From positions 54,615 through 118,614 of the forward strand of contig NZ_PNRF01000043.1 of assembly GCF_002879615.1 (NCBI RefSeq): 64,000 bases of DNA, in the 5' to 3' direction. This DNA comes from Billgrantia endophytica. GTDB lineage: Bacteria; Pseudomonadota; Gammaproteobacteria; Pseudomonadales; Halomonadaceae. The notes beneath the pieces were generated by a model, which had not been told where the DNA came from, searched no databases, and saw only the letters and a list, made by a program, of their open reading frames with translations. Positions 25,581 to 33,711 of the stretch are shown one piece after another. The position numbers and the translations under genes are program-made. Numbering within the stretch: the first letter of the stretch is position 1; each line of letters starts with the position of its first letter.

Positions 25581-25607
25581 TCGCGGCTGAAGCCGCTCCT
25601 ACGGGGG
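25581..25607. repeat. Single REP-like element between ureD and ureA
   Basis: TCGCGGCT-GA-AGCCGCTCCTACGGGGG: a short palindrome (GCGGCT/AGCCGC) followed by TCCTAC, the layout of Pseudomonas-type REP sequences. The same 'gagct-ga-agct..tcctac' pattern recurs in the array at the window's end. Confidence 0.6.
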
Positions 25608-25686
25608 CGGTGAAAAGTGTGCGTAAGGAGCACCTTCAGGCCCGAAATAACGATGCCAGTGACCGATAACCGAAGAGGGAATTCTT

Positions 25687-25989
25687 ATGGAACTGACCCC
25701 AAGAGACAAGGACAAGCTGCTGTTGTTCTCTGCGGCACAGCTGGCCGAGCGCCGCCGCGCTCGCGGGCTCAAGCTCAACTATCCCGAAGCGGTCGCGTTG
25801 ATCAGTTTCGAGATCATGGAGGGCGCGCGTGACGGTCGTACGGTGGCCGAGCTGATGAGTGACGGGCGCGAGATACTGAGGCGTGACGATGTCATGGAAG
25901 GGGTGGCTGAGATGGTCGATGAGGTGCAGGTGGAGGCCACCTTCCCCGACGGCACCAAGTTAGTCACGGTACATAGCCCCATTGTTTGA
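25687..25989 (+). CDS. ureA: Urease subunit gamma
   Basis: A 100-residue protein, exactly the usual length of UreA, with 'MELTPRDKDKLLLFSAAQLA' at the start, 'LNYPEAVALISFEIMEGARDG', 'LMSDGREIL', 'DDVMEGV' and 'EVQVEATFPDGTKLVTVH'. It is the smallest structural subunit of the nickel urease (UreABC trimer of trimers). It lies just before ureB on the same strand. Confidence 0.97.
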   Translation: MELTPRDKDKLLLFSAAQLAERRRARGLKLNYPEAVALISFEIMEGARDGRTVAELMSDGREILRRDDVMEGVAEMVDEVQVEATFPDGTKLVTVHSPIV

Positions 25990-25999
25990 GGAGGCCATG

Positions 26000-26389
26000 A
26001 TGATTCCTGGCGAATACCAGCTCAAGAGTGGCGAGATCGAGCTCTGCGAAGGCCGCGAGCGGATCACCGTCGAGGTCGCCAATACCGGTGACCGGCCGAT
26101 CCAGATCGGCTCGCACTACCACTTCGCCGAGGCCAATCCGGCGCTGACCTTCGATCGCGACAGGACGCGGGGCTTCCGTCTCGATGTGGCTGCCGGCACG
26201 GCGATCCGATTCGAGCCGGGGCAGAAACGCGAGGTGACGCTGATTCCCTTTGCCGGGACCCGTGAGATCTATGGCTTTCGCGGCGAGGTGATGGGCTCGC
26301 TGGAACTCTCCAAGGCGCCGCTCTCTACCGCGCCCGAAGCCGCGCGAACCACGCGAACCGATGAGCGGACTACGGATGGAGGCGAGTGA
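26000..26389 (+). CDS. ureB: Urease subunit beta
   Basis: A 129-residue UreB: 'MIPGEYQLKSGEIELCEGR', 'NTGDRPIQIGSHYHFAEANPAL', 'GFRLDVAAGTAIRFEPGQKREVTLIPFAG' and 'IYGFRGEVMG'. The C-terminus carries about 25 extra residues rich in Thr, Arg and Glu beyond the usual core of about 105. ATG 26000 is chosen over ATG 25997 and TTG 25982 by spacing from GAGGAGG (25988-25994). Its stop overlaps the ureC start by one base (TGATG). Confidence 0.95.
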   Translation: MIPGEYQLKSGEIELCEGRERITVEVANTGDRPIQIGSHYHFAEANPALTFDRDRTRGFRLDVAAGTAIRFEPGQKREVTLIPFAGTREIYGFRGEVMGSLELSKAPLSTAPEAARTTRTDERTTDGGE

Positions 26390-28104
26390 TGAAGCCGATC
26401 AACACGATCAGCCGGCAGGCCTATGCCGACATGTACGGTCCGACGGTGGGCGACCGGGTGCGTCTTGGCGATACCGAGCTTTGGATCGAGGTCGAGGACG
26501 ATGCGACCCACTACGGTGACGAGGTCAAGTTCGGTGGCGGCAAGGTGATCCGCGATGGCATGGGGCAGAGCCAGCGCCATGACGACTCGGTCATGGATAC
26601 CGTCATCACCAACGCCCTGATCCTCGACTGGTGGGGTATCGTCAAGGCCGATGTGGGGCTGAAGGGCGGTCGCATTGCCGCCATCGGCAAGGCAGGCAAC
26701 CCCGATACCCAGCCTGACGTCGAGATCGTCATCGGTCCTGGCACCGAGATCATCGCCGGCGAAGGCATGATCCTCACCGCCGGCGGCATCGATGCCCATA
26801 TTCACTTCATCTGTCCCCAGCAGGTGGAGGAGGCGCTCATGAGCGGCATCACCACCATGCTGGGGGGCGGCACGGGGCCTGCCACCGGTTCCAAGGCCAC
26901 GACCTGCACGCCCGGGCCCTGGCACATCGGCAAGATGCTTCAGGCGGTGGATGAAATGCCCATGAACATCGGGCTCCTCGGCAAGGGCAACGCCAGCCTG
27001 CCCGGGGCGCTGGAAGCCCAGCTCGTTGCCGGTGCCATGGGGCTCAAGCTGCATGAGGACTGGGGCACGACCCCGGCCTCCATCGACAACTGCCTGAACG
27101 TTGCCGATCACTATGACGTCCAGGTGGCCATCCATACCGATACGCTCAACGAGTCGGGTTTTGTCGAGGATACCCTGGCGGCTTTCAAGGAACGTGGTAT
27201 CCACACCTACCACACCGAGGGGGCGGGGGGCGGCCACGCGCCCGATATCCTCACCGCCTGCTCCCGATCCTATGTGCTGCCGTCGTCGACCAATCCGACG
27301 CGGCCCTACACGGTCAACACCATCGACGAACACCTCGACATGCTGATGGTGTGCCACCACCTGGACCCGAACATACCGGAGGACGTGGCTTTCGCCGACT
27401 CGCGCATCCGTCGCGAGACCATCGCCGCCGAGGACATCCTTCATGACATGGGCGTGATCTCCATGATCTCCTCGGATTCCCAGGCCATGGGGAGAGTGGG
27501 CGAGGTGGTATGCCGAACCTGGCAGACCGCCCACAAGATGAAGGTCCAGCGCGGCCTGCTGCCCGAGGACGAGGCGCTGGGTGCCGACAACTTCCGTGTC
27601 AAACGCTATATCGCCAAGTACACCATCAACCCGGCCATTACCCATGGGATCGCCCATGAGGTGGGCTCCATCGAACTGGGCAAGCTGGCCGACCTGGTGC
27701 TATGGAATCCGGCCTGCTTCGGCGTCAAGCCGGCGCTCATCATCAAGGGGGGCATGATTGCCGCTGCGCCCATGGGCGACCCCAATGCCTCGATCCCGAC
27801 GCCACAGCCGGTGCACTACCGTCTCATGTTCGGTGCCCTGGGCAAGGCGGCCAGCGCGACTCGACTGAGCTTCGTCAGCCAGGCGGCCATCGAGAGCGGT
27901 ATCAAGGAGCGGCTCGGGCTTGCCAGTCCACTCGCCGCTTGCAGGAACGTGCGTGGCATACGCAAGGGTGACATGAAGCTCAACGACGCCTGTCCCGAGC
28001 TCACCGTCGATCCTCAGACCTACGAGGTGCGTGCCGACGGGGTGCTGCTGACCTGTGAGCCGGCGACCGAACTGCCGCTGGCACAGCGCTACCACCTGTT
28101 CTGA
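26389..28104 (+). CDS. ureC: Urease subunit alpha (catalytic)
   Basis: A 571-residue catalytic subunit hydrolysing urea to ammonia and carbamate. All active-site residues are in place: His137 and His139 ('GGIDAHIHF'), carbamylated Lys220 ('GLKLHEDWG'), His249, His275, Asp363 ('SSDSQAMG') and the flap Cys322-His323 ('VCHHLDPNIPEDVAFADSRIR'). ATG 26389 is 6 bases after GGAGG; GTG 26386 in frame is less likely. The region is densely covered by antisense frames, which are shadows. Confidence 0.98.
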   Translation: MKPINTISRQAYADMYGPTVGDRVRLGDTELWIEVEDDATHYGDEVKFGGGKVIRDGMGQSQRHDDSVMDTVITNALILDWWGIVKADVGLKGGRIAAIGKAGNPDTQPDVEIVIGPGTEIIAGEGMILTAGGIDAHIHFICPQQVEEALMSGITTMLGGGTGPATGSKATTCTPGPWHIGKMLQAVDEMPMNIGLLGKGNASLPGALEAQLVAGAMGLKLHEDWGTTPASIDNCLNVADHYDVQVAIHTDTLNESGFVEDTLAAFKERGIHTYHTEGAGGGHAPDILTACSRSYVLPSSTNPTRPYTVNTIDEHLDMLMVCHHLDPNIPEDVAFADSRIRRETIAAEDILHDMGVISMISSDSQAMGRVGEVVCRTWQTAHKMKVQRGLLPEDEALGADNFRVKRYIAKYTINPAITHGIAHEVGSIELGKLADLVLWNPACFGVKPALIIKGGMIAAAPMGDPNASIPTPQPVHYRLMFGALGKAASATRLSFVSQAAIESGIKERLGLASPLAACRNVRGIRKGDMKLNDACPELTVDPQTYEVRADGVLLTCEPATELPLAQRYHLF

Positions 28105-28120
28105 TGGATGGGAGATTGCC

Positions 28121-28591
28121 ATGTTGAAATTGACCGAACGTCTGGGGCCCATCGCGGCTGGCCAGGCAGCCGATACCGTGACGCTGCCCTATGAGCTGCG
28201 AATCCGCGGACGGTTGAAGGCCGAAAGCGATAGCGGGCGGGCACTGGGACTCTTCCTGGATCGAGGCCCGGTACTGCGCAACGGAGAGGGCCTGCGTGCC
28301 GAAGGCGGAGAGGTGGTGCGTGTCCTGGCGGCAGTGGAGCCGGTGGTCACCGCACGGATCGCGGCGGGCCTGCCGCTGGCCCGACTCGCCTATCACCTGG
28401 GCAATCGCCATGTGCAGCTGGCTCTGGGCGAGGATGACCGGGGTGGTTTCGTGCGTTTCCCTCCGGATCATGTGCTGGAGGAGTTGGCCGAGCTTCTGGG
28501 CGCGTCCCTGGAACACCATGAGGCCCTCTTCGACCCGGAACCCGGCGCCTATCAGCAGCTGGGCGGGCATGGTCATGACCATGCGCACTGA
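28121..28591 (+). CDS. ureE: Urease accessory protein UreE (nickel metallochaperone)
   Basis: A 156-residue UreE. The N-terminal domain has 'LPYELRIRGRLKAESDSGRALGLFL'; the metal-binding domain has 'LARLAYHLGNRHVQLAL' with the conserved His of the dimer nickel site; the tail ends in a His-rich HGHDHAH. It delivers Ni2+ to UreG/UreDF. ATG 28121 follows GGGAGA. The end overlaps the ureF start. Confidence 0.95.
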   Translation: MLKLTERLGPIAAGQAADTVTLPYELRIRGRLKAESDSGRALGLFLDRGPVLRNGEGLRAEGGEVVRVLAAVEPVVTARIAAGLPLARLAYHLGNRHVQLALGEDDRGGFVRFPPDHVLEELAELLGASLEHHEALFDPEPGAYQQLGGHGHDHAH

Positions 28592-29276
28592 AACAGGTGA
28601 CGCCGGGCAGGGCGACCTGGCATTGCTGGGACTGCTGCAACTGGTCAGTCCGGCGCTGCCCATCGGCGCCTTCGCGTTTTCCCAGGGTCTCGAAAGTGCC
28701 TTCGAGCTGGGCTGGGTGGGGGATGAGGAGAGCCTCGGCGACTGGCTCCAGGGCGTGCTCGACGATGGTTTGACCCGCTGCGAGCTGCCGGTGCTGGCAC
28801 GTCTTCAGGCGGCCTGGGCGAGCGGCGACAGCGAGGCCCTGGACGAGTGGAATGGCTGGCTGGCCGCTAACCGCGAAACCGACGAACTCGCCGCCGAGGA
28901 TTCCCGGCTCGGCGCTTCCCTGGCGCGGCTGCTGGGCAGCCTGGAACTGCTGCCGGACGAGGCGGTTCTGCCCCGGAGCGCAGGCTATGTGACGCTCTTT
29001 GCCTGGGCGGCCCATGCCCGCGGAGTGCCGGTGCGACAGACCCTGATCGGCTTCGCCTGGGCCTGGCTCGAGAACCAGCTGGCGGCCGCCTGCAAGGCGT
29101 TACCCCTCGGGCATACCGCCGCCCAGCGGCTGATCGAACGGCTGCGCCCGGCGTTGGTGGCCGCGGTGGATGAAGCGCTCGAACTGAATGACGATGAGCT
29201 TGGCCCGGCGCTGCCCGGCCTGGCATTGGCCAGTGCGCTGCACGAAACACAATATTCGCGCCTGTTCCGGAGCTGA
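28569..29276 (+). CDS. ureF: Urease accessory protein UreF
   Basis: About 235 residues, all-helical. The diagnostic N-terminus 'LLGLLQLVSPALPIGAFAFSQGLESA' and later 'LIGFAWAWLENQLAAACKALPLGHTAAQRLI' identify UreF, which joins UreD and gates GTPase activation of UreG. Three in-frame ATGs (28569, 28575, 28581) lie within the ureE end; none has a strong Shine-Dalgarno, so translation is probably coupled to ureE and the exact start is uncertain. Confidence 0.92.
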   Translation: MVMTMRTETGDAGQGDLALLGLLQLVSPALPIGAFAFSQGLESAFELGWVGDEESLGDWLQGVLDDGLTRCELPVLARLQAAWASGDSEALDEWNGWLAANRETDELAAEDSRLGASLARLLGSLELLPDEAVLPRSAGYVTLFAWAAHARGVPVRQTLIGFAWAWLENQLAAACKALPLGHTAAQRLIERLRPALVAAVDEALELNDDELGPALPGLALASALHETQYSRLFRS

Positions 29277-29529
29277 TGGTGATGACTGCTTGGTGCCAGC
29301 CAGCCTGCTGCGCTCACCACGCCACGCGCTCGAAACCTGGCTCTTCGGCCGGACTCCCGCGGTCGGAAAGACGGCACATCCCTGTGCCGACTTTCCTCGA
29401 TCTTCATTCCTGAAGATCGCCCGCGTCGTCTCGGCCATCGCGCCAGCGATCGCGTGAGGTGGCTTCGGCAGCAACTGATCTGGCGCCGTTTGAACAGACA
29501 GTGCCGCCCAGGCGGCCAAGGAGATGAAC
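29277..29529. other. Gene-free gap inside the urease accessory genes, with hairpin
   Basis: The 253 bases between ureF and ureG have no convincing reading frame. They contain a perfect 9-bp stem, CGATCTTCA-TTCC-TGAAGATCG (29398-29419), without a T-run. ureE and ureF overlap, so this gap is unusual in the cluster; it may carry an RNA processing or attenuation signal. No promoter is evident. Confidence 0.5.
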
Positions 29530-30168
29530 ATGACACATTGCCTGCGCGTTGGCGTCGGCGGCCCGGTGGGCTCCGGCAAGACGGCGCTGCTCAAGCAGCT
29601 CTGCCTGGCACTGCGGGACCACTACGATATCGCTGTGGTCACCAATGACATCTATACCCGTGAGGATGCCGACTTCCTGCTCAAGCACGAGGCGCTGGCG
29701 GCGGACCGGATTCTCGGCGTAGAGACCGGTGGCTGCCCCCATACCGCGATCCGCGAGGACGCCTCCATGAATCTGGCTGCCATCGACGATCTTCAGGCAC
29801 GCCATCCGAACCTCGAACTCGTCCTGGTGGAGTCCGGTGGAGACAATCTCTCGGCTACGTTCAGCCCGGAGCTCTCCGACCTGACGCTCTACGTCATCGA
29901 CGTTTCCGCCGGTGACAAGATCCCCCGGAAGGGTGGACCCGGTATCACCAAGTCGGATCTGCTGATCATCAACAAGATCGACATTGCCGAGCAGGTCCAT
30001 GCCTCGCTCGAGGTGATGGCGCGTGATTCGAAGAAGATGCGCGGTGAACGTCCCTTCGTCTTCACCAATCTCTACGATGGCGTCGGTGTCGAAACGATCA
30101 TTCGTTTCATCCTCGACCGCGGCATGCTGCCGGAACGTCGGCCCCAGGCCGGGGCCATTGCGAGTTGA
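29530..30168 (+). CDS. ureG: Urease accessory protein UreG (GTPase)
   Basis: A 212-residue SIMIBI GTPase: P-loop 'GVGGPVGSGKTALL' near residue 8, 'VTNDIYTREDADFL', nickel-binding 'GVETGGCPHTAIREDASMN' (Cys-Pro-His), 'LVESGGDNLSATFSPEL', 'DVSAGDKIPRKGGPGITKSDLLIINKIDIA'. It drives nickel insertion into urease by GTP hydrolysis. ATG 29530 has AAGGAG six bases upstream; ATG 29524 abuts that site. It is followed by hupE. Confidence 0.97.
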   Translation: MTHCLRVGVGGPVGSGKTALLKQLCLALRDHYDIAVVTNDIYTREDADFLLKHEALAADRILGVETGGCPHTAIREDASMNLAAIDDLQARHPNLELVLVESGGDNLSATFSPELSDLTLYVIDVSAGDKIPRKGGPGITKSDLLIINKIDIAEQVHASLEVMARDSKKMRGERPFVFTNLYDGVGVETIIRFILDRGMLPERRPQAGAIAS

Positions 30169-30209
30169 CCCCTTGATTCACCCCTCTTGTCGGCAAGGAG
30201 ATCGCCACC

Positions 30210-30809
30210 ATGAAATCTGCATTTTCCATCGCTTCCCGGGCGGCCTTGGCCGCGGCGCCACTGCTGCTGCTGATGGCCGGAGTGGCCATGGCTCACCCGG
30301 GCCATCATCATCCCGAGAACGGCTTCGCGGCGGGTGTGACGCACCCGTTGCTGGGGATAGACCACCTGCTGGCCATGCTGGCCATCGGTATCTGGAGCTT
30401 GCGGCAGCCACGGAGCTTGAGCATGGGCACGCCGTTGCTGGCCGCCGGGGGGATGCTGCTGGGCGCGGGCCTCGCCTGGGGAGGGCTGGCGCTGCCTGGC
30501 GTCGAGTTCGGGATCGCCATGTCAGTGCTGCTGGCCGGTGTGCTGATCGCCGCTCTGGTCAAGGTGCCTGCCGCCGTGGGAGCCGGCGTCGTGGTGCTGT
30601 TCATGCTCTTCCATGGTCATGCCCACGGCAACGAGATGCCACATGGCGCCTCCATGCTCGCTTACCTGGCCGGTTTCACCCTGGCTACCCTGACGATCAC
30701 CTTGGCGGGTCGCCTGGCGGGCGCCTGGCTGATGGCCCGCGAGAGCCGGTTGCTTCGCGGCCTGGGCGTAGCCATCGCGGCGGCCGGAGCCTTCTTCGCC
30801 ATGGGCTGA
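30210..30809 (+). CDS. HupE/UreJ-family membrane protein (putative nickel permease)
   Basis: A 199-residue membrane protein with a signal peptide ending at AMA-H, exposing the family's N-terminal 'HPGHHH' metal-binding motif. 'FAAGVTHPLLGIDHLLAMLAIGIW' and 'LFHGHAHGNEMPHGAS' are HupE/UreJ hallmarks, within about six TM helices. It is 41 bases after ureG in the same orientation, consistent with nickel supply to urease. Nickel specificity is inferred from the family and context. Confidence 0.9.
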   Translation: MKSAFSIASRAALAAAPLLLLMAGVAMAHPGHHHPENGFAAGVTHPLLGIDHLLAMLAIGIWSLRQPRSLSMGTPLLAAGGMLLGAGLAWGGLALPGVEFGIAMSVLLAGVLIAALVKVPAAVGAGVVVLFMLFHGHAHGNEMPHGASMLAYLAGFTLATLTITLAGRLAGAWLMARESRLLRGLGVAIAAAGAFFAMG

Positions 30810-30886
30810 CCGAGCCCCGGGCCGCGGCTTGACACGATCGGGTGCAAGGATCAGCTTGGAAGAGTTCCTGGCACAGGGAGAGAGGG

Positions 30887-31114
30887 ATGGACAAGCTGTT
30901 GTTGGCCGTCAAGATCGGGATTGCGGTACTGGTACTCATTCTGGTCTTGCAGAACATCGTGATGGTGGAAGCCCGCTTCCTGATCTGGAGTGTCAGGCTA
31001 CCCATGGCACTGCTCCTGCTGGTGATCTATCTCCTGGGTATGGTCACCGGCAAGAGCTTGCTGGCGTTGCTCTGGCGCCTGCGCGATTCGCGCACCTCTC
31101 GCAGGGGGCGCTAG
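30887..31114 (+). CDS. LapA-domain (DUF1049) small membrane protein
   Basis: A 75-residue protein with two TM helices (about 5-25 and 40-62): 'LLLAVKIGIAVLVLILVLQNIVMVEARFLIW' and 'LPMALLLLVIYLLGMVTGKSLLALLWRLRDS'. The FLIW motif and spacing fit the LapA/DUF1049 family, linked in E. coli to LPS assembly. ATG 30887 follows AGGGAGAGAGG. It is convergent with the YihY-like gene. Confidence 0.8.
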   Translation: MDKLLLAVKIGIAVLVLILVLQNIVMVEARFLIWSVRLPMALLLLVIYLLGMVTGKSLLALLWRLRDSRTSRRGR

Positions 31115-31122
31115 TTGTTCCG

Positions 31123-32046
31123 TCAATCCACATGGGTGATGGCCTGGTGTCGCGGGTCCACGTACCACGGCAGGCCGCGCCGGGCGTTGTACTCCAGCTC
31201 GGCGATGACCTGTGCGCCCAGCAGCAGGATAATGGCCCCCACTTCCAGGGTAAGCAGTACTACGATGAGCGTGGCCAGTGACCCGTAGACGACATTCACG
31301 AAAGAAAGATTGAGAAAATAGAACACCAGCAGTAACCGCACTCCTTCCCACAGCAGCGCCGCCACGAAACCTCCGACCACCGCACGCCTCAGTGCGATGG
31401 TGACCACCGGCAGCACCTTGTAGATAGCGCTGAACAGCAGGAAGACACCGATAAAACTGAACAGGTTGAGCAGTGGTTCGGAGAGGCCGGCGAAGGGCAT
31501 GCTACGGCCGAGAATGGCCAGCCATAGGGTATTGACCGCTTCCGCCAGCGTGGCTATCAGGGTCAGGGCCAGCAGGCCGGTGCCCAGCACCACCATGAAG
31601 GCGTACGGCAGCAGTACCGACACCCAGACGCTGCGACCCTTGTGGGCGTCCGGGGCGTGAAAGATGATCGCCAGGGCATCCTCGAGCATGCGGAAGGCGA
31701 ACGAGCTGAATACCAGCAGAACCAGAATGCCGAAGACGCCGATCACGTCACGTGAGTCGAGCAGGGCGCGTACCGCATCCATCAGCACTTCGGCATGGGC
31801 AGGGGCCAGGTGAATGACCTGCACCCCGAGCACCTCGAGCAGGATCTGCTCATCCACCACCCGGGTCAGCAGTACCGTGAAGAGAGCGAACAGGGGAACG
31901 ATGGAGAGCAGGATATTGTAGCCTACCCCGCCGGCCAGCAGGATGCCTCGGTTGCGCAGAAAGGCGGCTAGCACGCGCCACAGGAAGCCCCCTACACGAG
32001 GGAGCAGGACGAAGGCGACGTTCCGTGTAGTGCGTACTCGAGACAT
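31123..32046 (-). CDS. YihY/virulence factor BrkB family membrane protein
   Basis: A 307-residue polytopic protein with about six TM helices. 'NRGILLAGGVGYNILLSIVPLFALFTVLL' (YihY N-terminal motif), 'FAFRMLEDALAIIF' and 'ALRRAVVGGFVAALLWEGVRLLLVFYFL' define the family. Function in bacteria is not settled; despite an old label it is not RNase BN. An AAGGATGG site lies upstream of ATG 32046. Confidence 0.88.
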   Translation of the reverse strand: MSRVRTTRNVAFVLLPRVGGFLWRVLAAFLRNRGILLAGGVGYNILLSIVPLFALFTVLLTRVVDEQILLEVLGVQVIHLAPAHAEVLMDAVRALLDSRDVIGVFGILVLLVFSSFAFRMLEDALAIIFHAPDAHKGRSVWVSVLLPYAFMVVLGTGLLALTLIATLAEAVNTLWLAILGRSMPFAGLSEPLLNLFSFIGVFLLFSAIYKVLPVVTIALRRAVVGGFVAALLWEGVRLLLVFYFLNLSFVNVVYGSLATLIVVLLTLEVGAIILLLGAQVIAELEYNARRGLPWYVDPRHQAITHVD

Positions 32047-32377
32047 GGCGCTTTGCCATCCTTGTGCCCATTGTATCGTGATGTACGGTTGGTGGCCTGC
32101 CTGGCATCAAGGTGTCGCGACAGGTGGCCTTGGAGATGGGTCTTGAAGCCGGGCCTTGCGTGTTGCCGCGAACGCCGCTGCAGCGTCACTCCTGTTGCAA
32201 TGAGGGGATTTGACCACGCAAAAGTCAACAACCGTCGTGTCCTGGTTGTCGAAAGAGGCGGGAGGCGCGGCACGCTTCGCTGGCTTGATCCGGCAGGTTC
32301 GCTACACTGGATGCTAACGGCGGCATGATCGTGAGGGTCATGTCCTCATCCTGAAACCGGCTGGCAAGGAGAGCTGA
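32047..32377. other. Intergenic region between yihY-like gene and microprotein gene
   Basis: 331 bases between divergent genes. Reading frames across it are short, lack ribosome sites and have no family resemblance. It must hold promoters for both flanking genes, but I could not fix convincing -35/-10 pairs. A good Shine-Dalgarno (AAGGAG, 32366-32371) sits at its right edge. Confidence 0.5.
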
Positions 32378-32452
32378 GTGCGAAACATCATCTATATCAT
32401 CGGTCTGATCGTGGTGGTCCTGTTTATCCTGTCCATGCTCGGTTTGCGCTGA
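32378..32452 (+). CDS. 24-residue single-pass membrane microprotein
   Basis: GTG 32378 opens a 24-codon frame encoding one hydrophobic helix, 'NIIYIIGLIVVVLFILSML', then 'GLR' and TGA. A perfect AAGGAG lies six bases before the start, and a strong 12-bp hairpin follows 36 bases after the stop, so the transcript unit is well defined. It resembles very short inner-membrane proteins seen in related gammaproteobacteria; function unknown. Too short for routine gene finding. Confidence 0.65.
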   Translation: MRNIIYIIGLIVVVLFILSMLGLR

Positions 32453-32488
32453 ACATTCCTGACCCGGCAATTCAGAGGGAGCCCCCGA

Positions 32489-32520
32489 GCGGCCGGATGC
32501 TGTTGACTGCATCCGGCCGC
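32489..32520. terminator. Bidirectional hairpin terminator
   Basis: GCGGCCGGATGC (32489-32500) pairs perfectly with GCATCCGGCCGC (32509-32520) around an 8-base loop. It lies between the microprotein gene and the convergent serine hydrolase gene and could end both. Only a short T-stretch follows on the plus strand. Confidence 0.7.
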
Positions 32521-32568
32521 GGCGTGTTTCCGGGCCAGGAAACGCGCTCGACTGCCGATCGTCCACCG

Positions 32569-33627
32569 TTATTCATCACCTGTCTCGCCGCTCAGCAGGG
32601 TATCCACCATGCGGTTGAGCCTGTGTTGGAAGTGGCCGCCGGGGGAGGGAGGCATGGGATCGGCGGTGATGACGATGGTCAGCTTCCTGCCGGGAATCAC
32701 GTACAGCGCCTGACCACCGAAGCCGCGGCCATAATAGGCCTGCTCTCCGGCTAGCGTGGTAATGAACCAGCCATATCCGTAGCCGTCGTTGGTCCAGCGG
32801 GAAATCCCTCTGGGTTCCCAGGATGTCTCGACCCATCCCTCCGGCAAGATGCGAGCCCCGTTGCTGGTGCCATCGTTGCGGTAGAGCTCTCCGATCTGCA
32901 CCAGTGCCCGTGGCGAGAGCTGCATGTCGTTGCCGCCGAAGTAGATCCCCTGTGGGTCGCGAGGCCAGGCGGGGATGGTGATGTCGAGCGGCTCGCCGAG
33001 CAGCCGCCTGGCCAGGTCGAGGGTGCTTTCACCGCTGGCCTCCGTCAGGGCGGCGGAAAGAAGATGGCTCGACCCGGTGGAATAGAGCATTTGCCCGCCG
33101 GGCAGATCGACGAAAGGCCTGTGGAGGGCATCTTCGACCCAGTTCGGGCTTGCCACCCAGGCCCCATAGTTCTGCCCTGACGTGCGCTCGAGCCCGGCCT
33201 GCTGCGACAGGAGATGACCCACGGTAATGTCGCTCACCCGGGGGTCGACACCCTCTGGCACTCGTGGGCCCAGCAGTTCCCTTATCGACTGCTCGACATC
33301 GGCCACGATGCCTTGCTCGATCGCCGCGCCAACCAGAGCGGCCAGCACCGTCTTGGAGAGCGACTTTATGTTGGCCGGCTGGTCCAGCCCGGGACCGCCG
33401 AAGGCGCGTTCGAAGATGATGTCCCCATCCTCGGCTACCACCAGGGCATGCAGGCGAGAGATCTCGCCGGCTTCGGCCTCCAGCCGATCGAGATCGCCTG
33501 GTTGCAAGCCTGTGCTGGCAGCGCCATCCTCGGCCAGAACATGGCAACTCATCAGCCAGGCCAGCATAATGAGCAGCAGAGCAACGTATCGGTTGCAGGG
33601 GCGCCGGCGTGTTGGCAGGTTTTGCAT
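32569..33627 (-). CDS. Serine hydrolase, beta-lactamase class C-like fold
   Basis: A 352-residue exported protein. The hydrophobic leader (13-32) includes LMSC, a possible weak lipobox. The penicillin-binding fold shows the catalytic SxxK as 'SLSK' at 89-92, the Y-x-S/T motif at 182-184 ('LYSTGSSHLLSAAL') and 'GYGYGWFITT' followed by 'YYGRGFGGQALYVIPGRKLTIVI'. This group includes esterases and carboxypeptidase-like enzymes; beta-lactam resistance should not be assumed. It is divergent from the methyltransferase-like gene. Confidence 0.85.
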   Translation of the reverse strand: MQNLPTRRRPCNRYVALLLIMLAWLMSCHVLAEDGAASTGLQPGDLDRLEAEAGEISRLHALVVAEDGDIIFERAFGGPGLDQPANIKSLSKTVLAALVGAAIEQGIVADVEQSIRELLGPRVPEGVDPRVSDITVGHLLSQQAGLERTSGQNYGAWVASPNWVEDALHRPFVDLPGGQMLYSTGSSHLLSAALTEASGESTLDLARRLLGEPLDITIPAWPRDPQGIYFGGNDMQLSPRALVQIGELYRNDGTSNGARILPEGWVETSWEPRGISRWTNDGYGYGWFITTLAGEQAYYGRGFGGQALYVIPGRKLTIVITADPMPPSPGGHFQHRLNRMVDTLLSGETGDE

Positions 33628-33711
33628 TCGCTGTCCTCCGTGTGGTCAGCTCGGTCGTACGCTTGAAGTCCCAATGCGCAAGGCGCGTCCTACTCTCCAT
33701 ACAGAGTCATC

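Noticed and set aside
32569..33627. Antibiotic-resistance beta-lactamase
   Set aside because: The fold is shared by many esterases and peptidases, and nothing specific to beta-lactam hydrolysis is seen.
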